This document shows, in pieces, positions 11,826 to 23,419 of a stretch of 64,000 nucleotides of DNA. The first letter of the stretch is position 1, and each line of letters starts with the position of its first letter. Below the pieces are notes generated by a model. That model saw only the letters and a list, made by a program, of their open reading frames with translations, was not told the origin of the DNA and ran no database searches. The position numbers and the translations under genes are program-made. The stretch spans positions 12,620,363 through 12,684,362 of the forward strand of contig CM040449.1 of NCBI GenBank assembly GCA_022749755.1, in the 5' to 3' direction. The DNA comes from Azadirachta indica. Taxonomy: Eukaryota > Streptophyta > Magnoliopsida > Sapindales > Meliaceae.

Positions 11826-12478
11826 TTTGTAAGTGACGTTTAATAAAGGTATGAGCGTGCTAAATGATAATATGCTTCCATTATTTTTAATTTGGGCATT
11901 AGAAAACCAATTGACCGGTTATTTTTTTTAAAATAGAATTTGAAATTTTAACCTTTCATTCGCTTGTCCGTTTTATTTATACCGAGAACCTCTCCTGCAA
12001 TTTTTAATTTTCACTGTGTTCTAAGTGAGATTATTCTACAAATATAATGGTGACTAATCAATAACGTTAGTTGTACACCAATGTTTTATTTTGTTATTTT
12101 CTTTAATTTTTTCTTATTTGCTGTATTGGGATGCAATACTATTCATACAATGTTATAAGAATGAAAAAAATCAATTCTTTTATGAATGGCATCATGCTTT
12201 ATTCTTTTTGTTTAATTACATATAATTGCATATGTACTTGTAGTATTTTTCCTTTAATATATGTTTGGACATATTTAGGTTTATCAATTATTCAAAGTAA
12301 TTTTTTGAATTCAATGCTTTTAAAATTACTTGGCGCTTAATTCAATTTTATATTGTGAAAAATTATTCGATGTTTAAAAAAGGCATATGGTTAGATATCA
12401 TATTTTCTTAATTTTTTGATTACCATTATGCAATTTATAAATGCGATGTTCTAATCTTAATATAATTCATTTGTATTA
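11826..12478. other. Spacer between tandem array and Ulp1-type region
   Basis: No coding pattern is recognised. The sequence is less repetitive than the array. It may be part of the same transposon, downstream of its minus-strand protease gene. Confidence 0.4.
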
Positions 12479-13190
12479 CTATTTACATTGATCTTTGATT
12501 TGACCTCTACTTTGCTTATTTTTAGATTTTTTGACTAGTGCCTTTGAATACTTTGTCTCATTAATCCTACTCTTGGACTTGATAGTGGGAGAAACTATAC
12601 CTCGACACTCTTTGAAAGACTTTTCCTTCTGAATAACACTCTCTCTCACTTCATTTGCATACCCATTGACAAGATTGAGAGCAAAACAAAATCGTTCTTC
12701 TTTAAAATTATACTGCACAAAAACATAATTGTTCATAAATTTTATCTAAAAAAATAATGGACAATATGTACTCCAAATTCTTAGTGCATATTATCTTATA
12801 ATTCGACAATAACAAGTCACATAGTATCTACATGTACTTCATCACATATAAACCATAATCATATCCATTTGGTTGAATTGGAATATCATTAGGATAAGAT
12901 ATGTAAAAATAAATTAAAGACCAATCAACTGAGAATTTTTTGAGTTCATCATCATACAGAACTAGATCCAATGCAAATAACTATAAAAGTTTTAATCAAA
13001 TAAGCAACTAGTTAGAACAAATTATTATAATAATAACATATGACAAATTTAACTTACAATTTCTCGTACTATCTTTTCTTAATCCAACTTTTGCTTGCTG
13101 CATGTAAAGAGTCCCAAATTTTAATACTTTTGTTTCTTAGAATTAACACCACCAACTACCAATGTTCTGCAAATCGATCATATAAAGGAA
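12479..13190 (-). pseudogene. Ulp1-type cysteine protease domain (transposon-borne), catalytic Cys lost
   Basis: On the minus strand the catalytic landmarks of a C48/Ulp1 peptidase appear in order. AEHW with the general-base His is near 13170, IKIWDSLHAASKSW with the Asp near 13120, and DIPIQPNGYDYGLYVMKYM near 12850-12900. Relatives have a DCG motif in that last phrase; here the nucleophile Cys is read as Tyr. Downstream the frame continues as an 85-residue basic tail (12736-12479). Ulp1 domains occur in the second gene of several plant Mutator-like and CACTA families. Their cellular role is unsettled; SUMO or related deconjugation is the usual inference. In-frame stops and the missing Cys make this copy inactive. 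Confidence 0.7.
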
Positions 13191-15329
13191 CATATATCTA
13201 TGCAACAAATACATAATTTTTAAAATTTGCATCATTAAACTACAAATATATCCATTAATTACATAAAGGACATTAAATTTAGTACATACATGTAAAATTA
13301 TTTAATTGTTGTATACCTTTTCACATGTTTTTAATTTTAACATATAAAAATCTCTGATTTCATATTTTTGGATAAAATCTACAACTTTAGATATATCCTT
13401 TGAAGAAATATTCTTTGCTACTATTTACTAAAAAAATAAAAGAATAAACGAAGTCTATAAATAATTTATGAAATATTTGTTGAAATTTATTTAAAAAACC
13501 AATCAACATACAACATTATAATTAACTTAACCCCAAATTGAGTGGTCAAATAACAATTACGAGATTTGCTTTGTGGTTTTAATTTCTCTATTATCGTTAA
13601 GTACTCAATGAATCAATTTGTGATATGTTAATAAGAAGTTCAATTATGATTAGAATATTATACCAATATCAATGATTAAAATTTAAATTATTCTACTTAT
13701 AAGAAATATTAAAACCATTTGTTAACACTTACATCATTTATTATAAATGATTTTGGAGCCAAAGAATATATTATTTGTTGGTAAACAAGATGTTGACATG
13801 TTGAAACTCAATTCTCACTGCATTAATAACACATAAGATTCACAATTTAATATTTTGCCTGCAATGAAAACTAAGAAAGGAAAAAATCAAGCATAAATTA
13901 AATGTATATTTAATTACATCTTGCCCAAAGTGTCTTTAAAAATATATTGCAACATCATCAAATTTTGTTCAGAGAACGAATTTATAAGTGTGATATAACT
14001 ATCTATAATTTTACAACTGTCTTTTCTTTTTGAATACTTTCAATGAGGACTTTTTTGGTATTGCCTTAACTTGTGTAATTTTATCTCTTTATCATTAGAT
14101 GAATTTAGTTCATCTAATGATACAACATTAATTGAACAAATTCCATATGAAGATATTACCTACACTATAACAATGAAATTTAAACACTTGAAGTAAAATA
14201 TTCTTAACCATTAACAATTTATACCAATAATGATGGAACACAATGATATATAAACATAACTAGACACTCTGATGGTTGTCTTCATTATTTGGCAACAACT
14301 CATTCAGCAAGAATCTTTTACAAGGAGTTTTCTTCTTCTTCTGCCCATCACTAGTTTCCTTGGCCATGTTTTTTTTTTTTCAACAATTTGATATCTTCAA
14401 AAATTTTGCAGTTAGATTCACTACAAACTCTGGACTTATGTTTCTTTGATGACTGAACATCTATATCATTAGTGTCTATTATTTTATTACATGTGTCTGG
14501 TCTCTCTTTTACAACAATCTCTTCAATTGCATCAATTTTGTAAGATAATTCTTGAACCATAACATAAGTATCTAAATTATTCTTTATCAAATTAGCAACT
14601 TTATATGTTATACCAGCAATCCCTCGTTGCATTTACTCTAGTTTTCTTTTGAAATTCAATATTTAATTTTCGTTAAAAGTCGCTTTAGTCACAGTATAAT
14701 AAAGTCGACTTTCCTGTAAATTAACCTAATATTTTTTTATATATAAGTTTTAGGAGTATTCTATTTTTGTAATTTAAATAAACTAATTAATATAAATTTA
14801 TTACCTTTAAGTTCCAATGTCCCCATTCTTCTTCAAAAAATGCATGAAATTACATACATCTTTATTTGTCCATAAACTTATTATATTGAACAATTTGCAT
14901 ATACATGTATATGCAAACACAACACAATCCATGTAAAAGAGCTACAAACTAATTAGGAAAAAAGTAAAAATAATTAAAAACAAAGAGTTTAGAAAATTAA
15001 GTTTTAATGTATCAACTAAAAAAGAGAAAATATATTACCTTTAAAAATAGCACAGAACCACAAATGTATTGTTATCTTCCCTCCTTAAATTTTTTAATGC
15101 CATTAATGAGTTTATTGAAACACCAAGTTGCCCAATTTTTTTCATTAATGGTGCTTGTGTCTTCCAATGAAACTAAATAATGAGGCATTACATGGTTTCC
15201 TGATTTAGGGCAAAATAGTGTTCCAAAAGCAAACAATACAAATTTTCAATCACTAAAATCTTTCTTCAACTTTTTCAAACAAATATAAATATTATGATTC
15301 AATTATCTTTCAACTGATCTACACTCTAA
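13191..15329 (-). pseudogene. Middle of the Ulp1-type transposon gene, poorly conserved
   Basis: This stretch connects the protease end to the N-terminal-like segment on the same strand. The only sizeable open frame is 14632-14351 (93 residues, lysine-rich end KKKKHG, no known motif). Putative introns are likely, because coding-like pieces alternate with A+T-rich DNA. No transposase domain could be recognised. Confidence 0.35.
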
Positions 15330-15700
15330 ATTCGACATCTACATATACATCTACATCTACTCCAGTATCTTGGATCCCCAAAATATACTCAAAATCACAA
15401 GGATAAATCTTGAGTCATGTCCATATAAATTAATACTAAAAGTAAATGGATCCAACATTTCAATTAACCAGGCACACATCATCTTAGTCAGCCGCACTTT
15501 TTTTTTTCACATATGTCAATTTAGCCACTACTGTTGCAAAACGACTCGAAATACATCTTGTTACAATGCCTTGCCTTCTTTCTCCACCATATTCTTTTTA
15601 ATTGTTATTATCAATATTAACTATACTATATTTATTTTTATCCTCCTTAGTCATGGCTTTGAAATGTAATCCTAAATTTTTTTCTTTCCTATAAGCAAAA
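15330..15700 (-). pseudogene. DUF1985-like N-terminal segment associated with Ulp1 transposon genes
   Basis: A minus-strand frame reads WLIEMLDPFTFSINLYGHDS followed by FILVILSIFWGSKIL. This resembles the segment found upstream of Ulp1 domains in plant transposon proteins (pattern: W-(V/L)-E-x-(F/L)-DP-x-(S/T)-x-x-(I/L)-x-L then (I/V)T-x-x-DV-x-x-I-x-G). It lies on the same strand as the protease domain and about 2.2 kb upstream of it, as expected. The match is by memory of the family pattern and is only moderate. Confidence 0.45.
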
Positions 15701-17656
15701 ATAAATAAATAAATAACATAAAACATCAAATTAAATGTTTTAAATAAAATTTAGTGTAAATGAAAATAGATTTCATAATAAAAAATACTTATCTTCATGT
15801 CAACTTTTATCCTTTTACTCATGACAATTTTGCTTCCCTCTTACTATATTTCGTGGCACATAAAGAAAAGTTGATACATTCATATTCTATTTCACTTTTC
15901 AAAATCATATTTAAAAATGTAAAACTACACAAACTTATATTAAGTGAATATGACAAAACTTATAAGAATTTAATAAAAGGCCATCATATCTTCTTGAATG
16001 CTTCATTCTTCTTATTCTCATCATTAGTATTTTTAAGTCATTCTTCTTCTTATGTTATCATTGTTCGTAGGGTTTAGATCAACTCATTTCCTCTTGTTTT
16101 TCATCTACATAATTTACCAACCATTAATGTAATATTTTAACACAGTCATCACAAAAATATAAACAATAACATAAATAAAAAATAACAATACAATAATACT
16201 AAGGCATTAACAACAAAAAGTACAAATACAACTATAAATTTATGCAATAACAATATTTTCATTAACATAAAATCTTAATATTTGAATGAATGAAAATAAG
16301 AAGTTTGAACGCCAAACTTTGATAAACATAAAATTTTTATTTGAATATAATACAATTATTAAACAAAAAATTAAATGAATAAATATCAGAGAAATTAAGC
16401 TGCATAAAATTGCAAAAGTAAAAGACAATTTAAAAAACAAACAAGAATTAATGAGCGTTAGAAGTTTGCCAAAAGTATAAAAAATACAATTAACATAGAA
16501 GAGGACAACGAAATATTTATTATTGACAATAAGAATTTTTTAATAATTTTATATTTTTAATTCCTTTTCTATTTTTCTTTCATACATAACAAATATGATG
16601 AATAAAAGAAAAATAGCATGAGAATATAAAAAACTGAACTGCGTGGGACTAAACTTCAAGTTGTAGAACTATTTTTTTTTTTTCATTCCTTGGCCATAAT
16701 AATATAATTTTGTTGGATGGGTGAGAACAAGAGTACAAGAGCAACCTGAAGACTACAGCCTAGTATGAAAAAAAATAGGAAAAAACAAAAAACAAAAATA
16801 ATTGGAGTAGTATGAAGCAAAATGGTAGCATATAGTAAGAATAACAGCCTAAAAACGACAACTTGCTGATATTATTGTTACAAAATAGCAACATAAAGCA
16901 TCAAACAGCTGGGAGAAAACATAACATTAAACAACGAAGGCAATAGCAAAGCTAAAAACAACCTTGAAGCAACAAAACAGTAGCAATAATACAACTTAGC
17001 AGCAGCATCCAGCAGCAAACAACATAAACAAACAGAAAAATAGCAAGCGGACTACATAACAACAGCAAATTGGCAAATGCAACAACAAACAGTCTCAAAA
17101 CTAAATTATTAGAGCTCAAAATAACACTATTGTTTAAACTATAATGTTTCTAAACAATCGTCTAATAATTCAATTAAAACTATGTACGAACTATAGAATT
17201 GACAATGGAGAATATCATAATACTTTTTCTACAAGTAATAAAAATAAAAATATGAGTGGATAATAGTTTAGTTCAAAAACAATTTTGGCCACAAAAAATT
17301 AACTTTATTTTAACAAAAACCAACAACTTGCCAAAATTTTCTACTACAAACAACAAAATTCTCCCTCAATAATTAATAATAATAATAGCAGCAACAACAG
17401 ATATAAAGAAGAAGAAGAAGAAGAAGAAGAAGAAGAAGAAGAATATCTTATTATTAAGTTATCACAAAAAAACACAACAAATTCTTTTATTATATAGTTA
17501 ATGTATTCTCTACTGAAACTATAATACTAATATAGTAATATTAATAATAAAATATATTAATTATAATAATATACAAAAGTAATAATTATAATATAAAATT
17601 ATGACAATATTATCAAGATATGATGAAGATGATGATGATGATGATAGAACAAAGGA
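15701..17656. other. CAA/CAG-rich and A+T-rich region with microsatellites
   Basis: The plus strand from about 16730 to 17100 is rich in AACAA, GCAAC and CAGCAGC words and poor in G+T, an unusual strand bias. Microsatellites are (AAG)n at 17406-17443 and (GAT)n at about 17622-17645. No gene is recognised. It may include the 5' end of the Ulp1-type element. Confidence 0.4.
17406..17443. repeat. (AAG)n microsatellite
   Basis: Twelve or more uninterrupted AAG/GAA units. Confidence 0.95.
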
Positions 17657-17770
17657 CTAGCTCTTATTAACTGGGATTATTTTTACGACCTCTTCAAATT
17701 GTTTCAAGAGAGATAGTGGAAAAAGCCATTCAATCTCACCTCCTAATACTGCAATGGGAACCTCAACCCC
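17657..17770 (-). other. Candidate terminal exon of an unidentified gene or captured fragment
   Basis: On the minus strand an acceptor-like TTACTTTCAG is followed by 114 bases that read without interruption to a stop (TAG at 17657-17659). The reading is GVEVPIAVLGGEIEWLF then PLSLLKQFEEVVKIIP then VNKS. The composition looks like a real conserved exon, unlike the surrounding DNA, and the frame starts in phase 0. I do not recognise the protein and could not find a convincing upstream exon. It could be the last exon of a broken gene or a gene fragment captured by a transposon. Confidence 0.3.
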
Positions 17771-18152
17771 CTGAAAGTAATTCCCATTATCATGATTTCT
17801 AAAATTGAAAGGACGAAAAAAAATTAACAATAATTAGTCCAACAACCAGTGACAATACCTACCAAAATTGAAATTCACCCATCTGATCCAAGAGTGGAAA
17901 TAAACTAAAACTCTAATTTAGACAATTAGTTACACAATGCTATTAGGATATATTTCCGTCATTTTTATTTTTTGTAAGCAAATAGAGCCCATACTTCAAA
18001 CCAAGAGCAAAATAGAAAACAATGATAAATAATCACAAACAGTAAAAGAAATGTCCAATCAAATTTTATATGAATTATGTTTATATAGTAATTAATATAC
18101 TGCCAAAGCAAAAGTATATAATTGCATGGCATAATAGAAGAACATTCATACA

Positions 18153-18424
18153 TATTAGAAACAGTAAGCCTACAGTCGCTATGCAAGCCACTTTGTAAAC
18201 AAAAAGACATGGTGAATTTTATATTATGTTATGGCCTTTTGTAGGCAAAAAAAGAAGAAATTTTATAGGCACAAAGAATATTATCTTACACACCTCTAGA
18301 CCACCATCTTGGAAACTACACACCTTTATATATAAAAAGAAAACTATGTGTTGTATGTTAAGTGCAAGAAAAATACAATTGAAAATAAAGCAATTCAAAA
18401 TTTCATCTTTCCTTATTTTTTTCA
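18153..18424 (+). repeat. 5' LTR of copia 2
   Basis: It runs from TATTAGAAACAGTAAG to CCTTATTTTTTTCA and matches 23146-23419 over its full length. A TATATATAAAAAG box near 18330 is a likely TATA element for element transcription. Confidence 0.9.
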
Positions 18425-18427
18425 ATT

Positions 18428-18439
18428 TGGTATCAGAGC
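18428..18439 (+). promoter_or_regulatory. Primer-binding site of copia 2
   Basis: TGGTATCAGAGC is the classic plant copia site complementary to the 3' end of initiator tRNA-Met. It lies three bases after the 5' LTR. Confidence 0.95.
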
Positions 18440-18440
18440 T

Positions 18441-19560
18441 ATGACAATGGTCGAAAGCAGCAATAGTAACAGCACCTCATCAAACACTACTCTTACAATA
18501 GTGGAAAGGTCACCTTTTGTGTTCACAGCCCTTATTAAGCTCACTAGCAAAAACTATCCTCTTTGGAGAACTCAAATTTTGCCCAGCATCAAGGCCAATG
18601 ACCTCGAAAGTTGCATTAATGGAATTAAAGAAATTCCAAGAAGAATGAATGTTACAGATGTTTAAACATAAAATATCATTACAAATTTAAACGCTAAATA
18701 TCATATATAGGAAAGGCATAATCAATATTTAATAGGCTAGTTGTTGTCATTAATGATTGAAGGAGCCTTAAGCTCAGTCATGGAATGTAAAACTTCTTAT
18801 GAAGTTTAAACTGCATTAAAGAAGTTGTATATAACATAAACTACAGCAAGAGTGATGCAATTTAAAGGGCAGATCCAAAACACAAAAAAGGATGGAATGA
18901 GTATGAATGATTACTAGCTTAAAATAAAGACATTGGTAAATGGGTTGCGAATTGCTGGGAAACAAGTCACTGATGATGAGTTAGTCATTTTCATTATGGA
19001 AGGCCTAGGATTAGAATATGATCCTATTGTTGTCAACATCACCTCAAGGGTAAAGAAACTCTCTTTATAAGATGTATATTTCAATGCTACTTAGTCATGA
19101 GAGTAGGACTGAGAAAAATACTTCAACTAGAAGCATAAACATGCAACAAAGCTTCTCAACAAACTATACCCAAGTAGATTACAATGCTCAAAGGAGAATC
19201 AATTATTCAACTGAAAGAAATAACAACCAAAATCACTTAGGAGGAATCTCTCAAAGCAAAGGAAAAGACAAAACAGATGAAGAAAGACCAAACCTACTTG
19301 CAAATTTTGCTTTAAGATAGGACATGATGCTACCAAGTGCTAGCACATGAAGTTCATCCCAAAATGGAAACCAAACCAAAAAAGAGCTTATATTGCCACC
19401 TTTGAAAGCACAACAGATCTAGTATAGTACCTAAACGTTGGAGCAACAAATGATTTAAAAAGTAACATAAGAAACCTGAATATAAGTGCAAAATATAATG
19501 GTAACAGAAAGCTTTCTGCAGGTAATTGAAACAAACTCAACATTTCACATATTGGTCATT
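18441..19560 (+). pseudogene. Copia 2 gag with zinc-knuckle region
   Basis: The ATG at 18441 opens a gag protein: MTMVESSNSNSTSS, SPFVFTALIKLTSKNYPLWR, TQILPSIKANDLESCING, a UBN2/DUF4219-type N-terminal domain. From 18662 stops accumulate where relatives have Gln or Trp. A readable middle part lies at 18880-19060 (LKIKTLVNGLRIAGKQVTDD), and a degenerate zinc knuckle (CKFCFKIGHDATKC-like) near 19295-19345. Confidence 0.8.
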
Positions 19561-19849
19561 CTATTTTACCAATACTTCACCCACCAACTACTGAACACCT
19601 TTCATTTAGAGATATCTTGCTTATACCACATATCATTATAAATCTTACTAGTGTTTTTAAGCTAATTCATAACAATGATATAACTATTATATTTGACAAG
19701 AACTCATATGTGATTAAGGATAAAAAATAGGGAAAAGTTTTGTTGCAAGGAACTGCTAAAGAAGGATTGTTTCAAATGTTGTGTAAAACTTCTAGTCACA
19801 TCACACCCTCATTTTTAGCTTTCACCATTAAGTCAAAAGAGTTAGCTTA

Positions 19850-20700
19850 CATGGCTATAAGTCACATCAATAAACTAGAGTCTATATTTATCTTTTGATT
19901 TAAATGCTTTAAGTATTAATGAAAGACCAAGTATGTCAAGTGATTGAAATGTATGGCATAGACAGTTAGGGCATCCTCATTTTTCAACTCTTAAAAATAG
20001 TTTGTTAGGATGTAACATTTATAACATTAATGAAAAATTAACTTTTTCTTTTTTTAATGCTTGTCAACTTGGGAAGATGCACAAACTTGCCTTTAAAAAC
20101 ATTGAAATAAGAACCACAAAACCTTTAGAAATAATACACTCTAATTTTTGGGGCCCAGTACCAATACCCTCCAACTAGGGCCACAGATACTACATTACCT
20201 TTGTGGATGATAAAATTAGCTTTACTAGATTTATCCCTTAACCAATAAGTCAGAAGCCCTAAACACATTTAAAGTGTTTAAGAAATAGATTGAAAATATC
20301 CTAGACAAGAAAACTAAGCAGTTTCCATGCAATATAAGTGGAGAATTTAGAGTGTGAGAATCTTTCTTGGAACAAAAAGGAATCATAATAAGATATGTTT
20401 ATCCTTACACTCATCATCAAAATAGGAAAATTAAGAGAAAACATAAACATGTAGTAGAGACGGGATTGACACTTTTAGCATAAGCATATATGCAGATTAG
20501 GTTTTGGTGGGAAGCATTTAGCAGAGCCACTTATGTAATCAACAAATTATCTACCACTATTTTAGGGAACATATATCCTTTTGAAGCCTTATTATTAAAC
20601 AAAACCTGAGTAATCTTTAATTAAAACCTTTGGATGTAAATGTTACCCCTTTCTCATACCATATAATGCACACAAATTTGGTTACCGTAGTTCAAAGTAT
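19850..20700 (+). pseudogene. Copia 2 integrase
   Basis: The zinc-binding HHCC region is visible: WHRQLGHPH near 19955, then a CQLGKMHKLAF segment near 20068-20095. The catalytic core follows with a YYITFVDD-like phrase near 20188-20212, and SYTHHQNRKIKRK-like text downstream (about 20405-20450). Frameshifts and stops break it in several places. Confidence 0.75.
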
Positions 20701-22230
20701 ATGTTATTAGGTTTAAGTGCATTTCATAAAGATTACTTACACATGAGTCACACCGGTAGGATTTACATTGCTAGACACATTAATTTCAACAAGAATTCCT
20801 TTCTTTTTAAAAATGATACTAGATTTAAGGACAATTATGCACTTCATACCAAAGATACATCATATCTCTTCAACCAATTTTACACAGTGTCAACCTATAC
20901 TGAGGTAAATATGAACTATCAAGACACTCATGATGAAACAGTTTATTCTTTGAATTCTAAAATAGCAAAACACTCCTACTAAGACTCTATAGACAATAGC
21001 ATATTAACAATCCATCCCAAATACTTATATACAACCTTCAAATACTGTAAACACAGAACAAAACACTCTGTTAGAAATTGCCACAATGGAACAACCTTCC
21101 AAGCTTCTTCCAACTCATCCTTCAAGCCCAAGATTCTTACAAGTACCTTATTAGAACCTACAACAGCAAGTATATCAAAAGATGTTAAAGAAGTACTGTC
21201 AGATCCAAAATGGAAGCAAGTGATGAAAGAGAAATTCGCTGCCCTTATTAGAAATAAGATATGGTCTCTAGTACCATTTACATTAAATATAAGACTAGTA
21301 GGAAACAAATGGGTTTACAAGGTGAAACAAAACTGAAATGGATCAATATCAAGGTTAGAAGCCAAGTTAGTTGCAAAAGGCTTTCATTAAACATCAGGAA
21401 TGGATTATAAAGAAACTTACAATTCAATCATCAAAGGCTCAACAATTAAGGTATTCTTAAGCTTAGTAGTGATTAATGGTTAATAATTGAGACAAGTAGA
21501 TGTCAACAATACATTCCTAAATGGTGATCTATTGGAGACAGTAAACATAGTGTAACCTGCATGTCTTGTCAATGAAGAAAAACCAAACCAAGTATACAAG
21601 TTGCCTAAAGCACTTTATGGATTAAAGTAGACCCTTAGAGTATGGTTCAAAAAATTAAAAAATGCACTTCAGTATTGGGGTTTCAACTACTCTAAATCCA
21701 ACACATCACTGTTTTATTAGGATAATGAAAATGAACTAACTGTTCTACTTATTTATATTGATGATGTAATTGTGACAGGAAGCAAGCTAGTATAAATAGA
21801 GGAGGTTATACTTAAACTTCGCCAAAGTTTTGCATTTAAAAGCCTTGCGCAACTTTACTTCTCTTGGGAATAGAGGTTACAAGAATACAAAATAGACTCA
21901 CTCTTTCCTAATCAAAGTACGTATTGAATAGAGTAAACATGAAAGATTGCAAAAGAACAAACGCACCTTTGAACACCGGGTAAATACTCTTTAAAGTAAA
22001 AGGTGAGCCTTTCGAGGATGCAACACTTTATCAGAGTGTTGTAGGAGCATTGCAATATGCCACTTTAACAAGACTAGAACTTGCCTTCGTTGTTAAGAAG
22101 TTAAATCAATATATGTTAAATCTATTGAAACCATATTGGCAACATGCAAAAGGGTTTTGAGATACCTTAAAGGAACTTTGTTCGGAGAATGTCATCATAT
22201 GCATAGCGATCATTTTAAGACATATTTGGA
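20701..22230 (+). pseudogene. Copia 2 reverse transcriptase
   Basis: The integrase C-terminus merges into RT: KWKQVMKEKFAALIRNK near 21210, VGNKWVYKVKQN near 21300, the MDYKETYN region near 21400, RQVDVNNTFLNGDLLE near 21490, KLPKALYGLK near 21600, and the catalytic YIDDVIVTGSKL at about 21753-21788. RYLKGTLFGECHH near 22160-22195 begins the connection to RNase H. At least six in-frame stops are present. Confidence 0.85.
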
Positions 22231-22673
22231 CATAATTGGAGATTTCCAGTGAGAGAATATTACTCTTGGAGGATCATATTATTCTTAAAGAGGAAGAAGC
22301 TAGTCTGGCCGAAGACGTGAAACTTAGCGTTGCTTAGGAGCAACCCAAGATGTACAAGAAAGAAGAACAAAGAAGAAAAATCTATAGCTCATTATTTAGA
22401 GCTATAAGCATTTAGAGGTTTCCAAAGATAAATTATTGGCTGTCTAACACCTTCTGGGCAGAAAGTTATAAGAATTGACAGTTGGTTGTCAACAACCAGG
22501 TGCTATCTTTTCCGTTTTCCTTTTCTCTGCATTTCCACCTTTCTTTGATCTAGTCATTACATGATTTTTAATTGTAAACATTGAAGACAATGTTAAATTT
22601 AAGTTTAGGTATAGAGTTTTAAGTTTTCTTTTTAAAGTTAATTATTTATGTGTTTGAACTTCTTAGTAGTCTA
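22231..22673 (+). repeat. Foreign insert of about 440 bp within copia 2 RNase H
   Basis: Copia similarity stops after the YLDIIG codons (about 22230) and resumes in the normal order at GATGCTACTTGG (about 22678; D-A-T-W then CDKDNRRSISGY). The intervening sequence includes ACATTGAAGACAATGTTAAA followed by TTTAAGTTTAGG (about 22579-22613). This resembles the 3' non-coding region of some plant Ty3/gypsy elements. No clear target duplication is visible, so the boundaries are approximate. Confidence 0.5.
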
Positions 22674-23135
22674 TTGTAATGCTACTTGGCATGTGACAAA
22701 GATAATAGAAGATCAATTAGTGGATATTGCGCTTATTTGGGAAATAATCTAGTGTGTTGTAGCTTGACGAAATAACATTTCATAGTAAGATCAAATACCA
22801 AATCTGAATATAGATCCATGGCTTATGCATTTATAGAAATTACCTAGATAACCTCACTCTTAAGTGAGCTAAAATTAGAATCTTCTTCAATACCTCTAAC
22901 TTGGACTGACAGCAAGAGTGCAGTTGTAATGGTAGCTAACCCCGTATACCATGCCAGAACAAAGCACATTGAAATTGATTTGTACTTTATGATAGACACG
23001 TTTTCAACTGGTGAAATTGAGATTCTATATGTGCCCATTCAAGAACAAACAGTTGACATCTTCACAAAAGCTTTGTATGCAGAAAAATTTCTGAAGTTTA
23101 GAAGTAAGCTTGCGGTGTTTGACTACACCTGAGCT
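22674..23135 (+). pseudogene. Copia 2 RNase H
   Basis: RNase H text resumes after the insert: CDKDNRRSISGYCAYLG near 22690-22740, LTWTDSKSAVVMVANPVYH (about 22900-22950), ARTKHIEIDLYFMIDTF, and IFTKALYAEKFLKFRSKLAVF ending at about 23125, immediately before the polypurine tract. Confidence 0.85.
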
Positions 23136-23136
23136 C

Positions 23137-23145
23137 AAGGGAGGA
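23137..23145 (+). promoter_or_regulatory. Polypurine tract of copia 2
   Basis: AAGGGAGGA lies directly before the 3' LTR and would prime plus-strand DNA synthesis. Confidence 0.9.
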
Positions 23146-23419
23146 TATTGGAAATAGTAAGCTTGCAGTCATTATGCAAGCTACTTTACAAACAAAAAGA
23201 CATTGTGAGTTTTATATTATGTTATGGTCTTTTGTAGACAAAATGTGAAGAAATTTTATGGGCACAAAAGAGCATTGCGTTACACACCTCTTGACCACTA
23301 TCTTGGAAAATGCATTTCTTTGTATATAAAAAGAGAACCTATGTTATGTATGTTTAGTGCAAGAAAAATACAATTGAAAATTAAGCAATTTAAAATTTCA
23401 ACTTTCCTTATTTTTTTCA
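23146..23419 (+). repeat. 3' LTR of copia 2
   Basis: It begins TATTGGAAATAGTAAG, ends CCTTATTTTTTTCA, and is the partner of 18153-18424. Confidence 0.9.

Larger units (their letters stand above)
18153..23419 (+). mobile_element. Ty1/copia LTR retrotransposon, nearly full length, inactive (copia 2)
   Basis: The element has two LTRs of about 272-274 bp, a tRNA-Met-type primer-binding site just inside the 5' LTR, gag and pol domains in copia order (gag, integrase, reverse transcriptase, RNase H), and a polypurine tract just before the 3' LTR. The LTRs are roughly 85% identical by eye, so the insertion is old. Both LTRs begin TATT rather than TGTT, and I could not find a clean 5-bp target-site duplication. 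Many in-frame stops and a foreign insert in the RNase H region make it non-autonomous. Confidence 0.9.

Noticed and set aside
15370..16077. Two plus-strand open frames of about 100 codons each
   Set aside because: The first opposes the DUF1985-like minus-strand segment, and neither has any recognisable pattern.
16730..17100. Homology to hAT 2 subterminal repeats at 49.1-49.5 kb
   Set aside because: Both are rich in CAA/CAG words on one strand, but I could not find a colinear match longer than short words.
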